A DNA stretch of 64,000 nt from Pseudonocardiaceae bacterium YIM PH 21723 (GTDB lineage Bacteria; Actinomycetota; Actinomycetes; Mycobacteriales; Pseudonocardiaceae). The position numbers and the translations under genes were made by a program. Below the pieces are notes generated by a model. The model did not search any database and had not been told where the DNA came from. It worked only from the letters and a program-made list of their open reading frames with translations. The stretch is taken from contig QZFT01000045.1 of the NCBI GenBank assembly GCA_003600225.1, forward strand, positions 62,001 through 126,000. Direction: 5' to 3'. This document shows positions 52,207-60,108 of the stretch, one piece after another; within the stretch, counting starts at the first letter, position 1, and each line of letters begins with the position of its first letter.

Positions 52207-53400
52207 TCAGAGCACTTCGCGGCGGGTGGCCAGTTGCAAGCCGCAGGCGACGGTCACCGCTGAGGCCAAGCCCGCTACCGGGACCGCCCAGTGGCCGGCG
52301 AACGACGCCGCCAGCACCAGCAGCGCGCCCACCGGGAGTACCAGTTGCTCGGCGCCACGCTTGAAGTGCCGGACGTGCACCAGCCACACGGTCAGCATGA
52401 ACAGTGCCGTCGGCACGGTCACCGCCAGCGATGCTGTCAGCAGCGAGACATGCGCGTGGTGGGTCGCCTGTTCGACGGCCACCTCGATGCCCGCGCCGAT
52501 CGCCGCCGCCGACCCGAAGATCACGTAATGGCCGTAGCCCCAGGCGAAGGACTCGCGGTTGGACTGCAGGTACTCGTGCACCGGCACGGCGAAGTAGATC
52601 CAGAACGCGGCGAACACGATCACCAGGCCGCCGGCCGCGATGGGCAGCAGATCGGCCAGCGCCGCCGAATCGTCCACGGCGGACTGGACGGCGACCGTGG
52701 CGGCGGCGACGGTCTCGCCCAGCATGATGATGGTGAACAGCCCGTACCGCTCGCCGATGTGCCTGGCGTGCCACGGAGTCTGCTGGGACCGCTCGGCGAA
52801 CGCGGGCACCAGGATCTCGGCCAGGGCGAGGGGCCAGAAGGCGAACAGCCACACGGGGGAGGGGGCCAGGAGCAGCAATACCCAGGCCAGCTGCACCACG
52901 ACCAGCCCGGCGGCGTAGCGCAGCGCCGTGGTGCGGGCCGGACCGTGCGCGTTGCGGGCGGCGCGCAGCCACTGCACGGTCAGCGCCAGCCGCATGAACA
53001 GGTAGCCGATCACCGAGACGAGGAACTCGCCGCGGTCGAAGGCCGCCGGGATGCCCGCGGCGAGGACCAGCACGCCGACGATCTGCACCAGGGTCAGCAG
53101 CCGGTAGGGCACGTCATCGCAGTCGTAGGCGGAGGCGAACCAGCTGAAGTTCACCCACGCCCACCAGATCGCGAAGAAGACGATCAGGTACGACAGGATG
53201 CCGTGCTGCCATTCACCTTCGGCGATCGCGTGCACCAGCCGGGCGCCCGCCTGTGCGACGGCGACCACGAAACACAGGTCGAAGAACAGCTCCAGGGGCG
53301 TCGCCGCGCGATGTTCCTCGTCGCGGCTGCGCGCCACCATCCGGGTCAGCAGGGTCACCGGGCCGCCGTGTCCCGCTCCCAGCGCAGGCCGTGAACTCAT
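52207..53400 (-). CDS. ltrA: Low temperature requirement protein A (LtrA family)
   Basis: A protein of 397 residues. After a charged start it has EEHRAATPLELFFDLCFVVAVAQAGARLVH, the family's hallmark first helix, then about eleven more membrane helices, with FAIWWAWVNFSWFASAYDCDD and ERYGLFTIIMLGETVAAATVAV in the right order. The family is named after a Listeria gene needed for growth in the cold; its molecular role is not known. It is bracketed on both sides by the same 19-bp inverted repeat. Confidence 0.9.
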   Translation of the reverse strand: MSSRPALGAGHGGPVTLLTRMVARSRDEEHRAATPLELFFDLCFVVAVAQAGARLVHAIAEGEWQHGILSYLIVFFAIWWAWVNFSWFASAYDCDDVPYRLLTLVQIVGVLVLAAGIPAAFDRGEFLVSVIGYLFMRLALTVQWLRAARNAHGPARTTALRYAAGLVVVQLAWVLLLLAPSPVWLFAFWPLALAEILVPAFAERSQQTPWHARHIGERYGLFTIIMLGETVAAATVAVQSAVDDSAALADLLPIAAGGLVIVFAAFWIYFAVPVHEYLQSNRESFAWGYGHYVIFGSAAAIGAGIEVAVEQATHHAHVSLLTASLAVTVPTALFMLTVWLVHVRHFKRGAEQLVLPVGALLVLAASFAGHWAVPVAGLASAVTVACGLQLATRREVL

Positions 53401-53440
53401 GCGCGCAGCCTATGACGCGACGGGTGGAATGGCTCAGTGG

Positions 53441-53489
53441 TCCCGAAGTTGGCGATGTTCGGGGCTTCGCCGCGAACATCGCCAACTTC
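53441..53489. repeat. 19-bp inverted repeat, copy 2
   Basis: CCGAAGTTGGCGATGTTCG (53441-53459) and its exact reverse complement (53471-53489), 11-nt spacer. Relative to copy 1 one A-T pair is G-C, changed on both arms. Here it stands between divergent genes, so it is not simply a terminator. Confidence 0.8.
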
Positions 53490-53520
53490 GGAGCCGGCAA
53501 TCCGGTGAGCGGAAACCTTG

Positions 53521-53568
53521 GTTGACGCGTCAACTGACCAATCCTAGATTCATAGTTGACACATCAAC
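53521..53568. promoter_or_regulatory. Two GTTGA-N4-TCAAC operators
   Basis: GTTGACGCGTCAAC (53521-53534, fully palindromic) and GTTGACACATCAAC (53555-53568) lie 34 bp apart, centre to centre, just before the dioxygenase gene. This fits a dimeric regulator such as the MarR protein encoded 2 kb downstream. Confidence 0.65.
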
Positions 53569-53587
53569 CCTGTGATTGGTGATCCCG

Positions 53588-54241
53588 ATGCGCAACCCCA
53601 CCACCCGGCGCGGCCTGTTCGCCGCGGGCGCCACGCTGGCGGTCGCCGGTGCCGGCCTCGCCATCGCCCACCGCCCTGCGACCGAGTCCACGATCGAGCC
53701 GGCCGCGCACTACGCGCCGCTGACGCCCTGCACCACCAAGAAGATCACTCCGGAGCAGATGGAGGGGCCGTTCTACCGGCCCAGCTCGCCGCAGCGGATC
53801 GACCTGGTCGAGTCCGGCATCTCCGGAGCGCTGCTCACGCTGACCGGCCAGGTCATGACCAAGGACTGCCGTCCGGTCCCCGGCGCGCTGCTGGACTTCT
53901 GGCAGGCGGACCGGCACGGCGACTACGACAACGGCGGCTACCGGCTGCGCGGACACCAGTTCGCCGACGTCGACGGCTGCTACCGGCTGCAGACCATCGT
54001 GCCGCGCAGCTACGACGGCACCGGTGGCTTCCGCACCCCGCACATCCACCTGCATGTCCAGCGCCCCGGCGGAAAGCTGCTGGTCACCCAGCTGTACTTC
54101 CCGGGGGCGATCAAGGCGTACGGCATGGACATCGACGGGACCAACAAGGTCGACTTCCTGTTCGACCCGGAGTTGCTGGTCCAGCTGAAAGCCGTCGAGG
54201 GCAACTCCTTCCGCGCCTGCTTCGACTTCGTCATCGAATAG
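53588..54241 (+). CDS. Tat-exported intradiol ring-cleavage dioxygenase-like protein
   Basis: ATG 53588 gives 217 residues; GTG 53576 is also in frame. The N-terminus has a twin-arginine signal (TTRRGLFAAGATLAVAGAGLAI). The dioxygenase core shows EGPFYRPSSP, TGQVMTKDCRPVPGALLDFWQADRHGDYDN, the Tyr in GCYRLQTIVPRSY, and RTPHIHLHV with the two His ligands for iron. The family opens catechol rings between the hydroxyls; the exported forms are poorly studied. It lies 7 nt ahead of a secreted protein gene and behind two candidate MarR-type operators. Confidence 0.87.
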   Translation: MRNPTTRRGLFAAGATLAVAGAGLAIAHRPATESTIEPAAHYAPLTPCTTKKITPEQMEGPFYRPSSPQRIDLVESGISGALLTLTGQVMTKDCRPVPGALLDFWQADRHGDYDNGGYRLRGHQFADVDGCYRLQTIVPRSYDGTGGFRTPHIHLHVQRPGGKLLVTQLYFPGAIKAYGMDIDGTNKVDFLFDPELLVQLKAVEGNSFRACFDFVIE

Positions 54242-54248
54242 GACCCCG

Positions 54249-55655
54249 ATGAGAAAGAAACTGCTCGCTCTACTGCTGCCCGCCGCCCTGCTGACCGGGA
54301 CCACGGCCGTGCTGCTGACCTCGCCCGGCCTCACCTTCGCCGCCCCCGACGCCGGGTGGCAACGGATGGAAGGCACCCCGTGGTTGCCGGTGGAGCAGCT
54401 GATCGCCTTCGACGAGAACAACATCCTGGCCGCGGACCGATCAGTGTCCAAATGGGACGGTGCGAAGTGGACGGCTGAGCCGCTGCCCGAGCTGGACTCC
54501 GCCGTCTCCGGGCTCGCCGCCCGTGGCCCGAGCGACGTGTGGGCGGTCGGCCAGTCGGCCTCCGCGCACTTCAACGGCCGCGGCTGGACCCGGTACGACT
54601 ACGACCGCACCGGTCAGTTCCAGCAGGCCATGCACGCGGTGGCCCCGCTGTCGGCGAGCCGGGCGATGGCGGTCGGCTGGTACCAGGACAACATCAAGCT
54701 GCCCGGCGACGGCCGGCGGATCCCCGCCGTCCAGCTGTGGAACGGAACCGGCTGGACCCAGGCGACGGTGCCGGACCTCGGCCTGCCGCGCGGCGCGGAC
54801 GCCGCGTTGCTCGGCGTGGCGGGCACCGGCCAGAACGAGGCCTGGGTGGTGGGCGGCAGCTGGTGGGCCGAGCACGACGGCGACGCGCTGCTGCTGTACT
54901 ACGACGGCCAGTCCTGGCGCCGGATCCAGGTCGGCTTCGCCGCCACGCTGAACGCGGTGACCGCCTTCGCCCCGGATGACGTCTGGGTGGGCGGGTTCTC
55001 GGTGCGGGACGGCACGCAGATCCCGGTGGCCGCCCACTGGGACGGCACCCGGTGGACGCCGACCGAGACCGTCGACGTGCCGGAGAGCGGCTTCAAGTCG
55101 TTCACCCGGACGGCCTCCGGTGAGGTCCTCGCCGTGACCGGTGACTACCTGATCGACCCGTGGCGCAAGTCCGGCGGGCACACGGAACTACTCGCCTGGA
55201 AGGACAACCGGTGGCAGCGACAAGCCAAACCCGCGTCTCGCGGGCTGAACGCCATCACCGCGGTGCCCGGTTCCGACACGCTGATCGTGGGTGGCCGGGA
55301 CGCCGACGACCAGCCCGCCGCGTGGTCACTGGGTGCCGGGCACCGGGAATCCCCGCCGTTCGCCGGCGAACAGCTGAAGATCTCCTATGACAACGGGTTC
55401 GAGTTCTCCCTGAAGTTCACCGGCGCCGACCGGATGCACTGGACGGTGCTCGCCGGTCAGGACCCGGCGGAAGGGGACGAGCGCATCGTCCACCGCAAGC
55501 TCGCCGACCAGGTCTACGAGCTGCGCTGGGTGGAGCGGGACGGCACCTCGGTGCGGCAGGTGCAGAACTGGAAGAACCGGACGGTGACCGCGGAGATCAC
55601 CCTCCCCGAACCACAGACCTTGCGGCTTCACGGCACCTTCAGCGTGCTGGGCTGA
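54249..55655 (+). CDS. Secreted protein with beta-propeller-like repeats and a C-terminal MoaF-like domain
   Basis: A protein of 468 residues with a signal peptide (KKLLALLLPAALLTGTTAVLL). Repeats such as GPSDVWAVGQSASAHFNGRGW, NEAWVVGGSWW and DDVWVGGFSVRDG mark blades of a propeller between about 40 and 360. The last 95 residues (QLKISYDNGFEFSLKF to LRLHGTFSVLG) resemble a MoaF-like lipocalin fold also found in the small protein at 58703-59053. It may bind a ligand outside the cell and is probably cotranscribed with the dioxygenase. Function unknown. Confidence 0.75.
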   Translation: MRKKLLALLLPAALLTGTTAVLLTSPGLTFAAPDAGWQRMEGTPWLPVEQLIAFDENNILAADRSVSKWDGAKWTAEPLPELDSAVSGLAARGPSDVWAVGQSASAHFNGRGWTRYDYDRTGQFQQAMHAVAPLSASRAMAVGWYQDNIKLPGDGRRIPAVQLWNGTGWTQATVPDLGLPRGADAALLGVAGTGQNEAWVVGGSWWAEHDGDALLLYYDGQSWRRIQVGFAATLNAVTAFAPDDVWVGGFSVRDGTQIPVAAHWDGTRWTPTETVDVPESGFKSFTRTASGEVLAVTGDYLIDPWRKSGGHTELLAWKDNRWQRQAKPASRGLNAITAVPGSDTLIVGGRDADDQPAAWSLGAGHRESPPFAGEQLKISYDNGFEFSLKFTGADRMHWTVLAGQDPAEGDERIVHRKLADQVYELRWVERDGTSVRQVQNWKNRTVTAEITLPEPQTLRLHGTFSVLG

Positions 55656-55680
55656 TCACCCATGGCGCAGGTCTCACATC

Positions 55681-55714
55681 CGGTGGCGGGCGGGTCAGCC
55701 CCCGCCCGCCACCG
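55681..55714 (+). terminator. GC-rich hairpin terminator
   Basis: CGGTGGCGGGCGGG (55681-55694) pairs perfectly with 55701-55714 around a 6-nt loop, between the secreted protein gene and the MarR gene. The stem ends 9 nt before the MarR start. Confidence 0.72.
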
Positions 55715-55723
55715 TACCCTGTC

Positions 55724-56200
55724 ATGGTGTTCGAATCGCGATACCTGGATGCGGACTTGCTGCGGTGCTGGCGGGCGTTCATCGCCATGAGCGAAATGCT
55801 GGAAGGCCGACTGAACCAGAACCTGCGTTCGGTCGGAATGTCGCATGCGGACTACACGATGCTCATCCTGCTGTCCGAGGCCGATGGGCACCGGTTGGGC
55901 CTGTCCGAACTGGGCAACGAGGCGCAGTGGTCCAAGAGTCGCATCTCACACCAGATCCGCCGGATGCAGGACCGGGGCCTGGTGCGGCGCCTGGAGGACC
56001 CGGAAGATCCCCGCCGGGCCATCGCGGTGCTCACCCCGGAGGGGCTGACTGCGCTGGAAAAGGCCGCGCCGGTGCATCTGAGTGCCGTGCGCAAGGATTT
56101 CCTGGACCATTTGTCCCCGCTGCAGCGGGAGCAGCTGGAGGACATCGCCCGGACCGTGTTGCCGCATTTGGGACCGCTGCCGCCGGGGTTCGAAGACTAA
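55724..56200 (+). CDS. MarR-family transcriptional regulator
   Basis: A protein of 158 residues. Winged helix: DYTMLILLSEADGHRLGLSELGNEAQWSKSRISHQIRRMQDRGLVRRLEDPEDPRRAIAVLTPEG, with the wing residues DPRRA that contact DNA. MarR proteins bind palindromes as dimers and respond to phenolic ligands. A suitable site (GTTGA-N4-TCAAC, twice) lies before the dioxygenase gene upstream. It may sense an aromatic substrate of the dioxygenase. Confidence 0.9.
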   Translation: MVFESRYLDADLLRCWRAFIAMSEMLEGRLNQNLRSVGMSHADYTMLILLSEADGHRLGLSELGNEAQWSKSRISHQIRRMQDRGLVRRLEDPEDPRRAIAVLTPEGLTALEKAAPVHLSAVRKDFLDHLSPLQREQLEDIARTVLPHLGPLPPGFED

Positions 56201-56469
56201 GAATATTCGCAGAACCCATAACCAGCGTGTGATAGGCCTATCGGTCGCCTGTACGAGTCAAATGAAGAATTGACAGCTTGACCTGCGGTGTTAAGAATCG
56301 GGAATTCCAGTTTTGTGCGGGGTAAACGCGCAGGTATAGCGCATAATCCCAATATGACGCTAGTGCGACATAAATTATAGAGCCTTGCCTCCGCAACAAC
56401 CGTATGAGACAAACCTGCGCAAGGTCCGTCCGTAACGGGCCAGCCCTGCACCCTGTCACGGAGGAAAGC
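56201..56469. other. AT-rich gap upstream of the DoxX gene
   Basis: About 270 bases, clearly lower in GC than the neighbours, without a gene. It contains the promoter region of the DoxX-family gene. No repeat or terminator is evident. Confidence 0.5.
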
Positions 56470-56898
56470 ATGAACTCACTCGACCGCCATCAAGGCAAGG
56501 TCGTCTCGCTGTTCCGGATCGTGGTCGGGCTGCTGTTCGCCTGCCACGGCGCATCGAAGCTGCTCGGGTTCCCGAGTTCCGGGATGAGTGGGCACGCGCC
56601 GGAACTGTTCTCCTTCCCCGGCTGGTGGGCCGCGATCATCGAGCTCGTCGGCGGCCTGCTCGTCCTGGTCGGCCTCGCCACCAGGACAGCGGCGGTCATC
56701 TGCTCGGGGGCCATGGCCTACGCCTACTTCTCGGTGCACCAGTCGACCGGAACCTGGCCCATCCAGAACAAGGGCGAGGCGGCCGCGCTGTACAGCTGGG
56801 CCTTCCTGCTGATCGCCTTCATCGGTCCCGGTGAATGGGCACTCAGCCGGTTCCTCGGCAAGCAGGAGGAGCGGCAGCGCGTTCCCGCGCGCGGCTGA
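56470..56898 (+). CDS. DoxX-family membrane protein
   Basis: ATG 56470 after GGAGGAAAGC gives 142 residues with four membrane helices: VSLFRIVVGLLFACHGASKLLGF, WWAAIIELVGGLLVLVGLATR, TAAVICSGAMAYAYFSVH, and LYSWAFLLIAFIGPG. DoxX-type proteins are linked to quinone and thiol redox balance in the membrane. It is followed by a hairpin and a convergent DUF4396 gene. Confidence 0.9.
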   Translation: MNSLDRHQGKVVSLFRIVVGLLFACHGASKLLGFPSSGMSGHAPELFSFPGWWAAIIELVGGLLVLVGLATRTAAVICSGAMAYAYFSVHQSTGTWPIQNKGEAAALYSWAFLLIAFIGPGEWALSRFLGKQEERQRVPARG

Positions 56899-56909
56899 AC
56901 CGTGTGGTG

Positions 56910-56955
56910 ACCCGGGCCGCCGCCTGCACCCTGATCAGGCGGCGGTCCGGGTTTC
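56910..56955. terminator. Bidirectional terminator between convergent genes
   Basis: A 17-bp stem (56910-56926 with 56936-56952) with one G-T pair and a 9-nt loop, 12 nt after the DoxX gene and 5 nt from the end of the DUF4396 gene. Confidence 0.78.
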
Positions 56956-56959
56956 CGGC

Positions 56960-57406
56960 TCAGTGGTGACCGTGGTGGGCGTGCACCACGGCGTGCCCCT
57001 TGCCCCTGGCGATCAGCCAGCGGTTGACCGGAACGGTCAGCACGAACGCGATGGCCAGGGATAGCAGCAGGCTGATCCAGAACAACGCGGTCGCCAGCCC
57101 GGCGCTCATCGCCCCCGGCACCACGAGCATGAACGCGTTGTCGACGATCTCCATGGTCAGGATCGACACGGTGTCCGCGGCGATCGCCACCTTCAGCGCG
57201 GCGGCCAGACCCAGACCCGAGGCCAGTACCGACCGGGTGGTCAGCCCGTAACCGAACACGAAGGCGAGCAGGACCGACGCCACGATCGTGGTGACGGTGG
57301 ACCAGTCCAGGGCGGTGCCCAGCACCATGCCCAGCACCTCACCGATCGCACAGCCGGTCAGGCAGTGCAGGGTCGCGGCGATGGCGGATCTGGTCAGCGT
57401 GTCCAT
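56960..57406 (-). CDS. DUF4396 domain membrane protein
   Basis: ATG 57406 after GAGGGAG gives 148 residues. Four membrane helices; the first is AIAATLHCLTGCAIGEVLGMVLG with the conserved HCxxGCxxGE pattern of DUF4396. The C-terminus is His-rich (HAVVHAHHGHH), which suggests metal binding. It is divergent from an alcohol dehydrogenase gene, with a CsoR-like palindrome between them. Function unknown; copper or another metal is a reasonable guess. Confidence 0.8.
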   Translation of the reverse strand: MDTLTRSAIAATLHCLTGCAIGEVLGMVLGTALDWSTVTTIVASVLLAFVFGYGLTTRSVLASGLGLAAALKVAIAADTVSILTMEIVDNAFMLVVPGAMSAGLATALFWISLLLSLAIAFVLTVPVNRWLIARGKGHAVVHAHHGHH

Positions 57407-57425
57407 GAGAGCTCCCTCACGATGA

Positions 57426-57442
57426 ATACCCGTCTGGGGTAT
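57426..57442. promoter_or_regulatory. CsoR/FrmR-like operator candidate
   Basis: ATACCC-N5-GGGTAT, an inverted repeat typical of CsoR-family sites (G/C tracts flanked by ATA/TAT). It lies 20 nt before the DUF4396 start and 44 nt before the alcohol dehydrogenase start. No csoR gene is in the window. Confidence 0.5.
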
Positions 57443-57485
57443 GTCCTGGGAAACATCGGATGCGCATCTGTTGTTCCATAAAGAT

Positions 57486-58535
57486 ATGACCGCCACAGTT
57501 GACTACGCCGCCTATGCCGCCGCCACCCCGAAGGGACCGCTGGAGCGCACCACGGTGCCGCGCCGTGAGGTCGGTGAGCACGATGTCCTGATCGAGATCA
57601 AGTACTCGGGCATCTGCCACTCGGACATCCACCAGGTGAACGACGACTGGGGCAGTAGCAAGTTCCCCATGGTGCCCGGTCATGAGATCGCCGGCATCGT
57701 GACCGAGGTCGGCTCGGCGGTCACCAAGTTCACCGTCGGCGACCGCGCGGGCGTGGGCTGCATGGTCGACTCCTGTCGCGAGTGCGAGGCGTGTCAGGCC
57801 GGCCAGGAGCCGCACTGCCTGAAGGGCAACACGCCCACCTACAACGGCACCGGCAAGGACGGCCTGCCCACGTACGGCGGTTACTCCACGCACGTCGTGG
57901 TCACCGAGGACTTCGCGCTGCGCATTCCCGAGGGCATCGGCCTGGATGTGGCCGCGCCGCTGCTGTGCGCCGGCATCACCCTGTACTCGCCGCTGGCCAG
58001 GTACGCGGCCGGCCCGGGTAAGCGGGTGGCCATCGTCGGTATGGGTGGCCTCGGGCACGTGGGCGTGAAGATCGCCCGGGCGATGGGCGCCGAGGTGACC
58101 GTGCTGAGCCAGTCGCTGTCCAAGAAGGAGGACGGCCTGCGGCTGGGTGCGCACGAGTACTACGCGACCAAGGACAAGCAGACCTTCAAGGACCTGCGCA
58201 ACTACTTCGACCTGATCCTCAACACGGTGTCCGCGGACCTGGACGCGAACCGCTTCCTCAGCCTGCTGCGGCTGGACGGCGCGCTGGTGCAGCTGGGCCT
58301 GCCGGAGACGCCGATCGCGGTGAACGCCTTCGCGCTGGCCCGGGGCAGGCGCACGCTCACCGGTTCGCTGTTCGGGGGCATCGCCGAGACCCAGGAGATG
58401 CTGGACTTCTGCGCGCGGAACGGCATCGGCGCCGAGGTCGAGGTCATCGCCGCCGACCAGATCAACGAGGCCTACGAGCGGACCCTGGCCAGCGATGTGC
58501 GCTACCGGTTCGTGATCGACACCTCGACCATCTGA
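57486..58535 (+). CDS. NAD(P)-dependent alcohol dehydrogenase (cinnamyl/YahK type)
   Basis: ATG 57486 gives 349 residues. The catalytic zinc site is [10 protein letters not shown] and PGHEIAG, the structural zinc cysteines lie in [23 protein letters not shown], and the cofactor motif is [11 protein letters not shown]. It has the extended loop [18 protein letters not shown] of the cinnamyl alcohol dehydrogenase group, which reduces aldehydes with NADPH. It is divergent from the DUF4396 gene and has a strong terminator. Confidence 0.92.
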   Translation: MTATVDYAAYAAATPKGPLERTTVPRREVGEHDVLIEIKYSGICHSDIHQVNDDWGSSKFPMVPGHEIAGIVTEVGSAVTKFTVGDRAGVGCMVDSCRECEACQAGQEPHCLKGNTPTYNGTGKDGLPTYGGYSTHVVVTEDFALRIPEGIGLDVAAPLLCAGITLYSPLARYAAGPGKRVAIVGMGGLGHVGVKIARAMGAEVTVLSQSLSKKEDGLRLGAHEYYATKDKQTFKDLRNYFDLILNTVSADLDANRFLSLLRLDGALVQLGLPETPIAVNAFALARGRRTLTGSLFGGIAETQEMLDFCARNGIGAEVEVIAADQINEAYERTLASDVRYRFVIDTSTI

Positions 58536-58541
58536 TCTCCC

Positions 58542-58603
58542 CGCCGGAAACCGGTTGTTGGCCACGGATGCTTCCCTTGCCAATAAACGGTTTCCGGCGT
58601 TTT
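58542..58603 (+). terminator. Terminator of the alcohol dehydrogenase gene
   Basis: CGCCGGAAACCG (58542-58553) pairs with CGGTTTCCGGCG (58588-58599), with an inner TTGGC / GCCAA stem, followed by TTTT. Confidence 0.85.
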
Positions 58604-58702
58604 CATGACGCGGTTTCCGCTGGGATTTTTCACGCATTGACGGGCGAGCATGGGTCGGCGCACCGTGAAAGTGCTTTCCCTGCGAGCTGCTTGGAGATCC
58701 CA

Positions 58703-59053
58703 ATGCTGTTCTCCCGTCGGAGTGCCGACCCCGTCATCCGCGACGTGACCGCCGATCCGCCGTTCGCGGACCGGACCGTGCGGGTCTCCTACTCCGACGG
58801 GTCCGTCGTGGACCTGCGTTTCGAAGGCGCGTTGCGGGTGCGCTGGGACGGCGGCGTCGCCCTGGTGAGCATCGCCCGGCTCGGGGCGCTCCGGCACTTG
58901 CTCACCTGGACGCAGCCAGACGGCACGATGATGGTCCAGGTCCAGGACTGGCGCTCGCATACCGTGACCGCCGACGTCACCTATGCCGACGGCCGCTATG
59001 TGGGCCTGACCGGCACGTTCTCCGTCGTACCGGCGGTCCGCCCCTTGCAGTGA
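58703..59053 (+). CDS. Small MoaF-like domain protein
   Basis: ATG 58703 with TTGGAG upstream gives 116 residues. The pattern VRVSYSDGSVVDLRFEG, then VQVQDWRSHTVTADVTYADGR and LTGTFSVV, parallels the C-terminal domain of the secreted protein at 54249-55655 (RQVQNWKNRTVTAEITL, LHGTFSVLG). It is a cytoplasmic single-domain relative. Function unknown. Its last codons overlap a 30-bp repeat. Confidence 0.7.
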   Translation: MLFSRRSADPVIRDVTADPPFADRTVRVSYSDGSVVDLRFEGALRVRWDGGVALVSIARLGALRHLLTWTQPDGTMMVQVQDWRSHTVTADVTYADGRYVGLTGTFSVVPAVRPLQ

Positions 59054-59130
59054 AGGGCACCCACCCTGCGTTGAGCGCAGTAAGGGGCACCCTCACTGCG
59101 CTGGATGCAGTGAAGGGCACCCTTACTGCA
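59047..59130. repeat. Three 30-bp tandem repeats with palindromic core
   Basis: GCAGTGAAGGGCACCC-type units start at 59047, 59077 and 59107, exactly 30 bp apart, each closed by an imperfect inverted end (for example GCAGTGAAGG...CCTTACTGC in unit 3). The array overlaps the end of the MoaF-like gene and lies before the convergent cyclase gene. Confidence 0.85.
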
Positions 59131-59151
59131 TGCCCACGTACCGGCTGTCCG

Positions 59152-60036
59152 CTAGACCGTCGCGTAGGCGCGGACCGGGACCGTGCCGAAGCCGCTGATC
59201 CGCAGCGGCACGGCGGAGAACCGCGCGCCGGTCGCCGGAATCCGATCCAGCCCGGTGAGGTGCTCGACGATCGAAATCCCGGCGCGCAGCAGGATCGAAT
59301 GCGCCGGCCGCGTCCGATCCGCTACCGCGTCGATGTTGACCGCGTCGATCCCCACCAGCGCCGCGCCCCGATCGGCCAGCAACCGCGCGCCGTCCTCGGT
59401 CAGATAATGCGCGTCCTCGGCGTACTCAGGCGTGCCGAACCGGGCGGAGTCCCCGGTGTGCAGCAGCACGGCGGCCCCGTGCACGTCCAGCGCGGCCAGC
59501 ATCCCGGTGCCGACGGCCCGCGAGCCCGCACCGGCCACCCGGACCACCACGGCGGGCAGATCCACGGTCCGGTCGAGCCCGATGCCCGCGAGGTCCGCGC
59601 CGTCCGCCCACCGGTGGTAGGGCGAGTCCAGGTAGGTGCCGGAGTTGCCGACCATGCTCAGCCGGTCGATGGCGAACGAGGTCCCCGGGGCGTACTCGAC
59701 CTCCCGTCCCTGATGGACGGTGATCTCCGGGCCCGGCAGCCCCGGATAGGTGACCATGCCGTCGGTGATCACGTGGTTCAGCTCGACGAAGCGCCGCTCG
59801 CTCTGCCGGGCCACCGGAACGCCCCGGGTGCCCTTGTGCGCCTCCTCGATGATCGACACGTTGCTCAGCCGCACCGACCCGGTCATCAGCAGACCGAGCG
59901 AGGTGAGGAACAGCGTGCCGATCTCCGCCTCGTCGACGTGCGGCGACGGCAGGTCGATGCGGAAGCCGGTGACCCGCAGGTCGCCCCCGTTGGCAAAGTG
60001 CACGATGGCGTCGAACACTGCACGGAACTCGGTCAT
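59152..60036 (-). CDS. Cyclase (kynurenine formamidase-like) family protein
   Basis: A protein of 294 residues. From about residue 85 (RRFVELNHVITDGMVTYPGLPGP) it fits the cyclase family. The metal-site motif usually written HxGTHxDxPxH appears as NSGTYLDSPYH, so two His positions are replaced by Asn and Tyr while Asp and the last His remain. It may bind metal differently or have changed function. The first 75 residues are an extra domain that I do not recognise (TEFRAVFDAIVHFANGGDLRV). It is divergent from the pentapeptide-repeat gene. Confidence 0.78.
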   Translation of the reverse strand: MTEFRAVFDAIVHFANGGDLRVTGFRIDLPSPHVDEAEIGTLFLTSLGLLMTGSVRLSNVSIIEEAHKGTRGVPVARQSERRFVELNHVITDGMVTYPGLPGPEITVHQGREVEYAPGTSFAIDRLSMVGNSGTYLDSPYHRWADGADLAGIGLDRTVDLPAVVVRVAGAGSRAVGTGMLAALDVHGAAVLLHTGDSARFGTPEYAEDAHYLTEDGARLLADRGAALVGIDAVNIDAVADRTRPAHSILLRAGISIVEHLTGLDRIPATGARFSAVPLRISGFGTVPVRAYATV

Positions 60037-60108
60037 TTCGTCCCCCAGACGCGCGGTTTACTGCTGATCAGGGCGCGGGCCGACCCGATCACTCGACACA
60101 ATGATGCA

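Noticed and set aside
59047-59130. CRISPR array
   Set aside because: The three 30-bp units are contiguous with no unique spacers, and no cas genes are present.
59050-60108. N-terminal extension of the pentapeptide-repeat frame to 780 codons
   Set aside because: It is antisense to the cyclase gene and includes the 30-bp repeats; the real start is at 60109, just before the first membrane helix.
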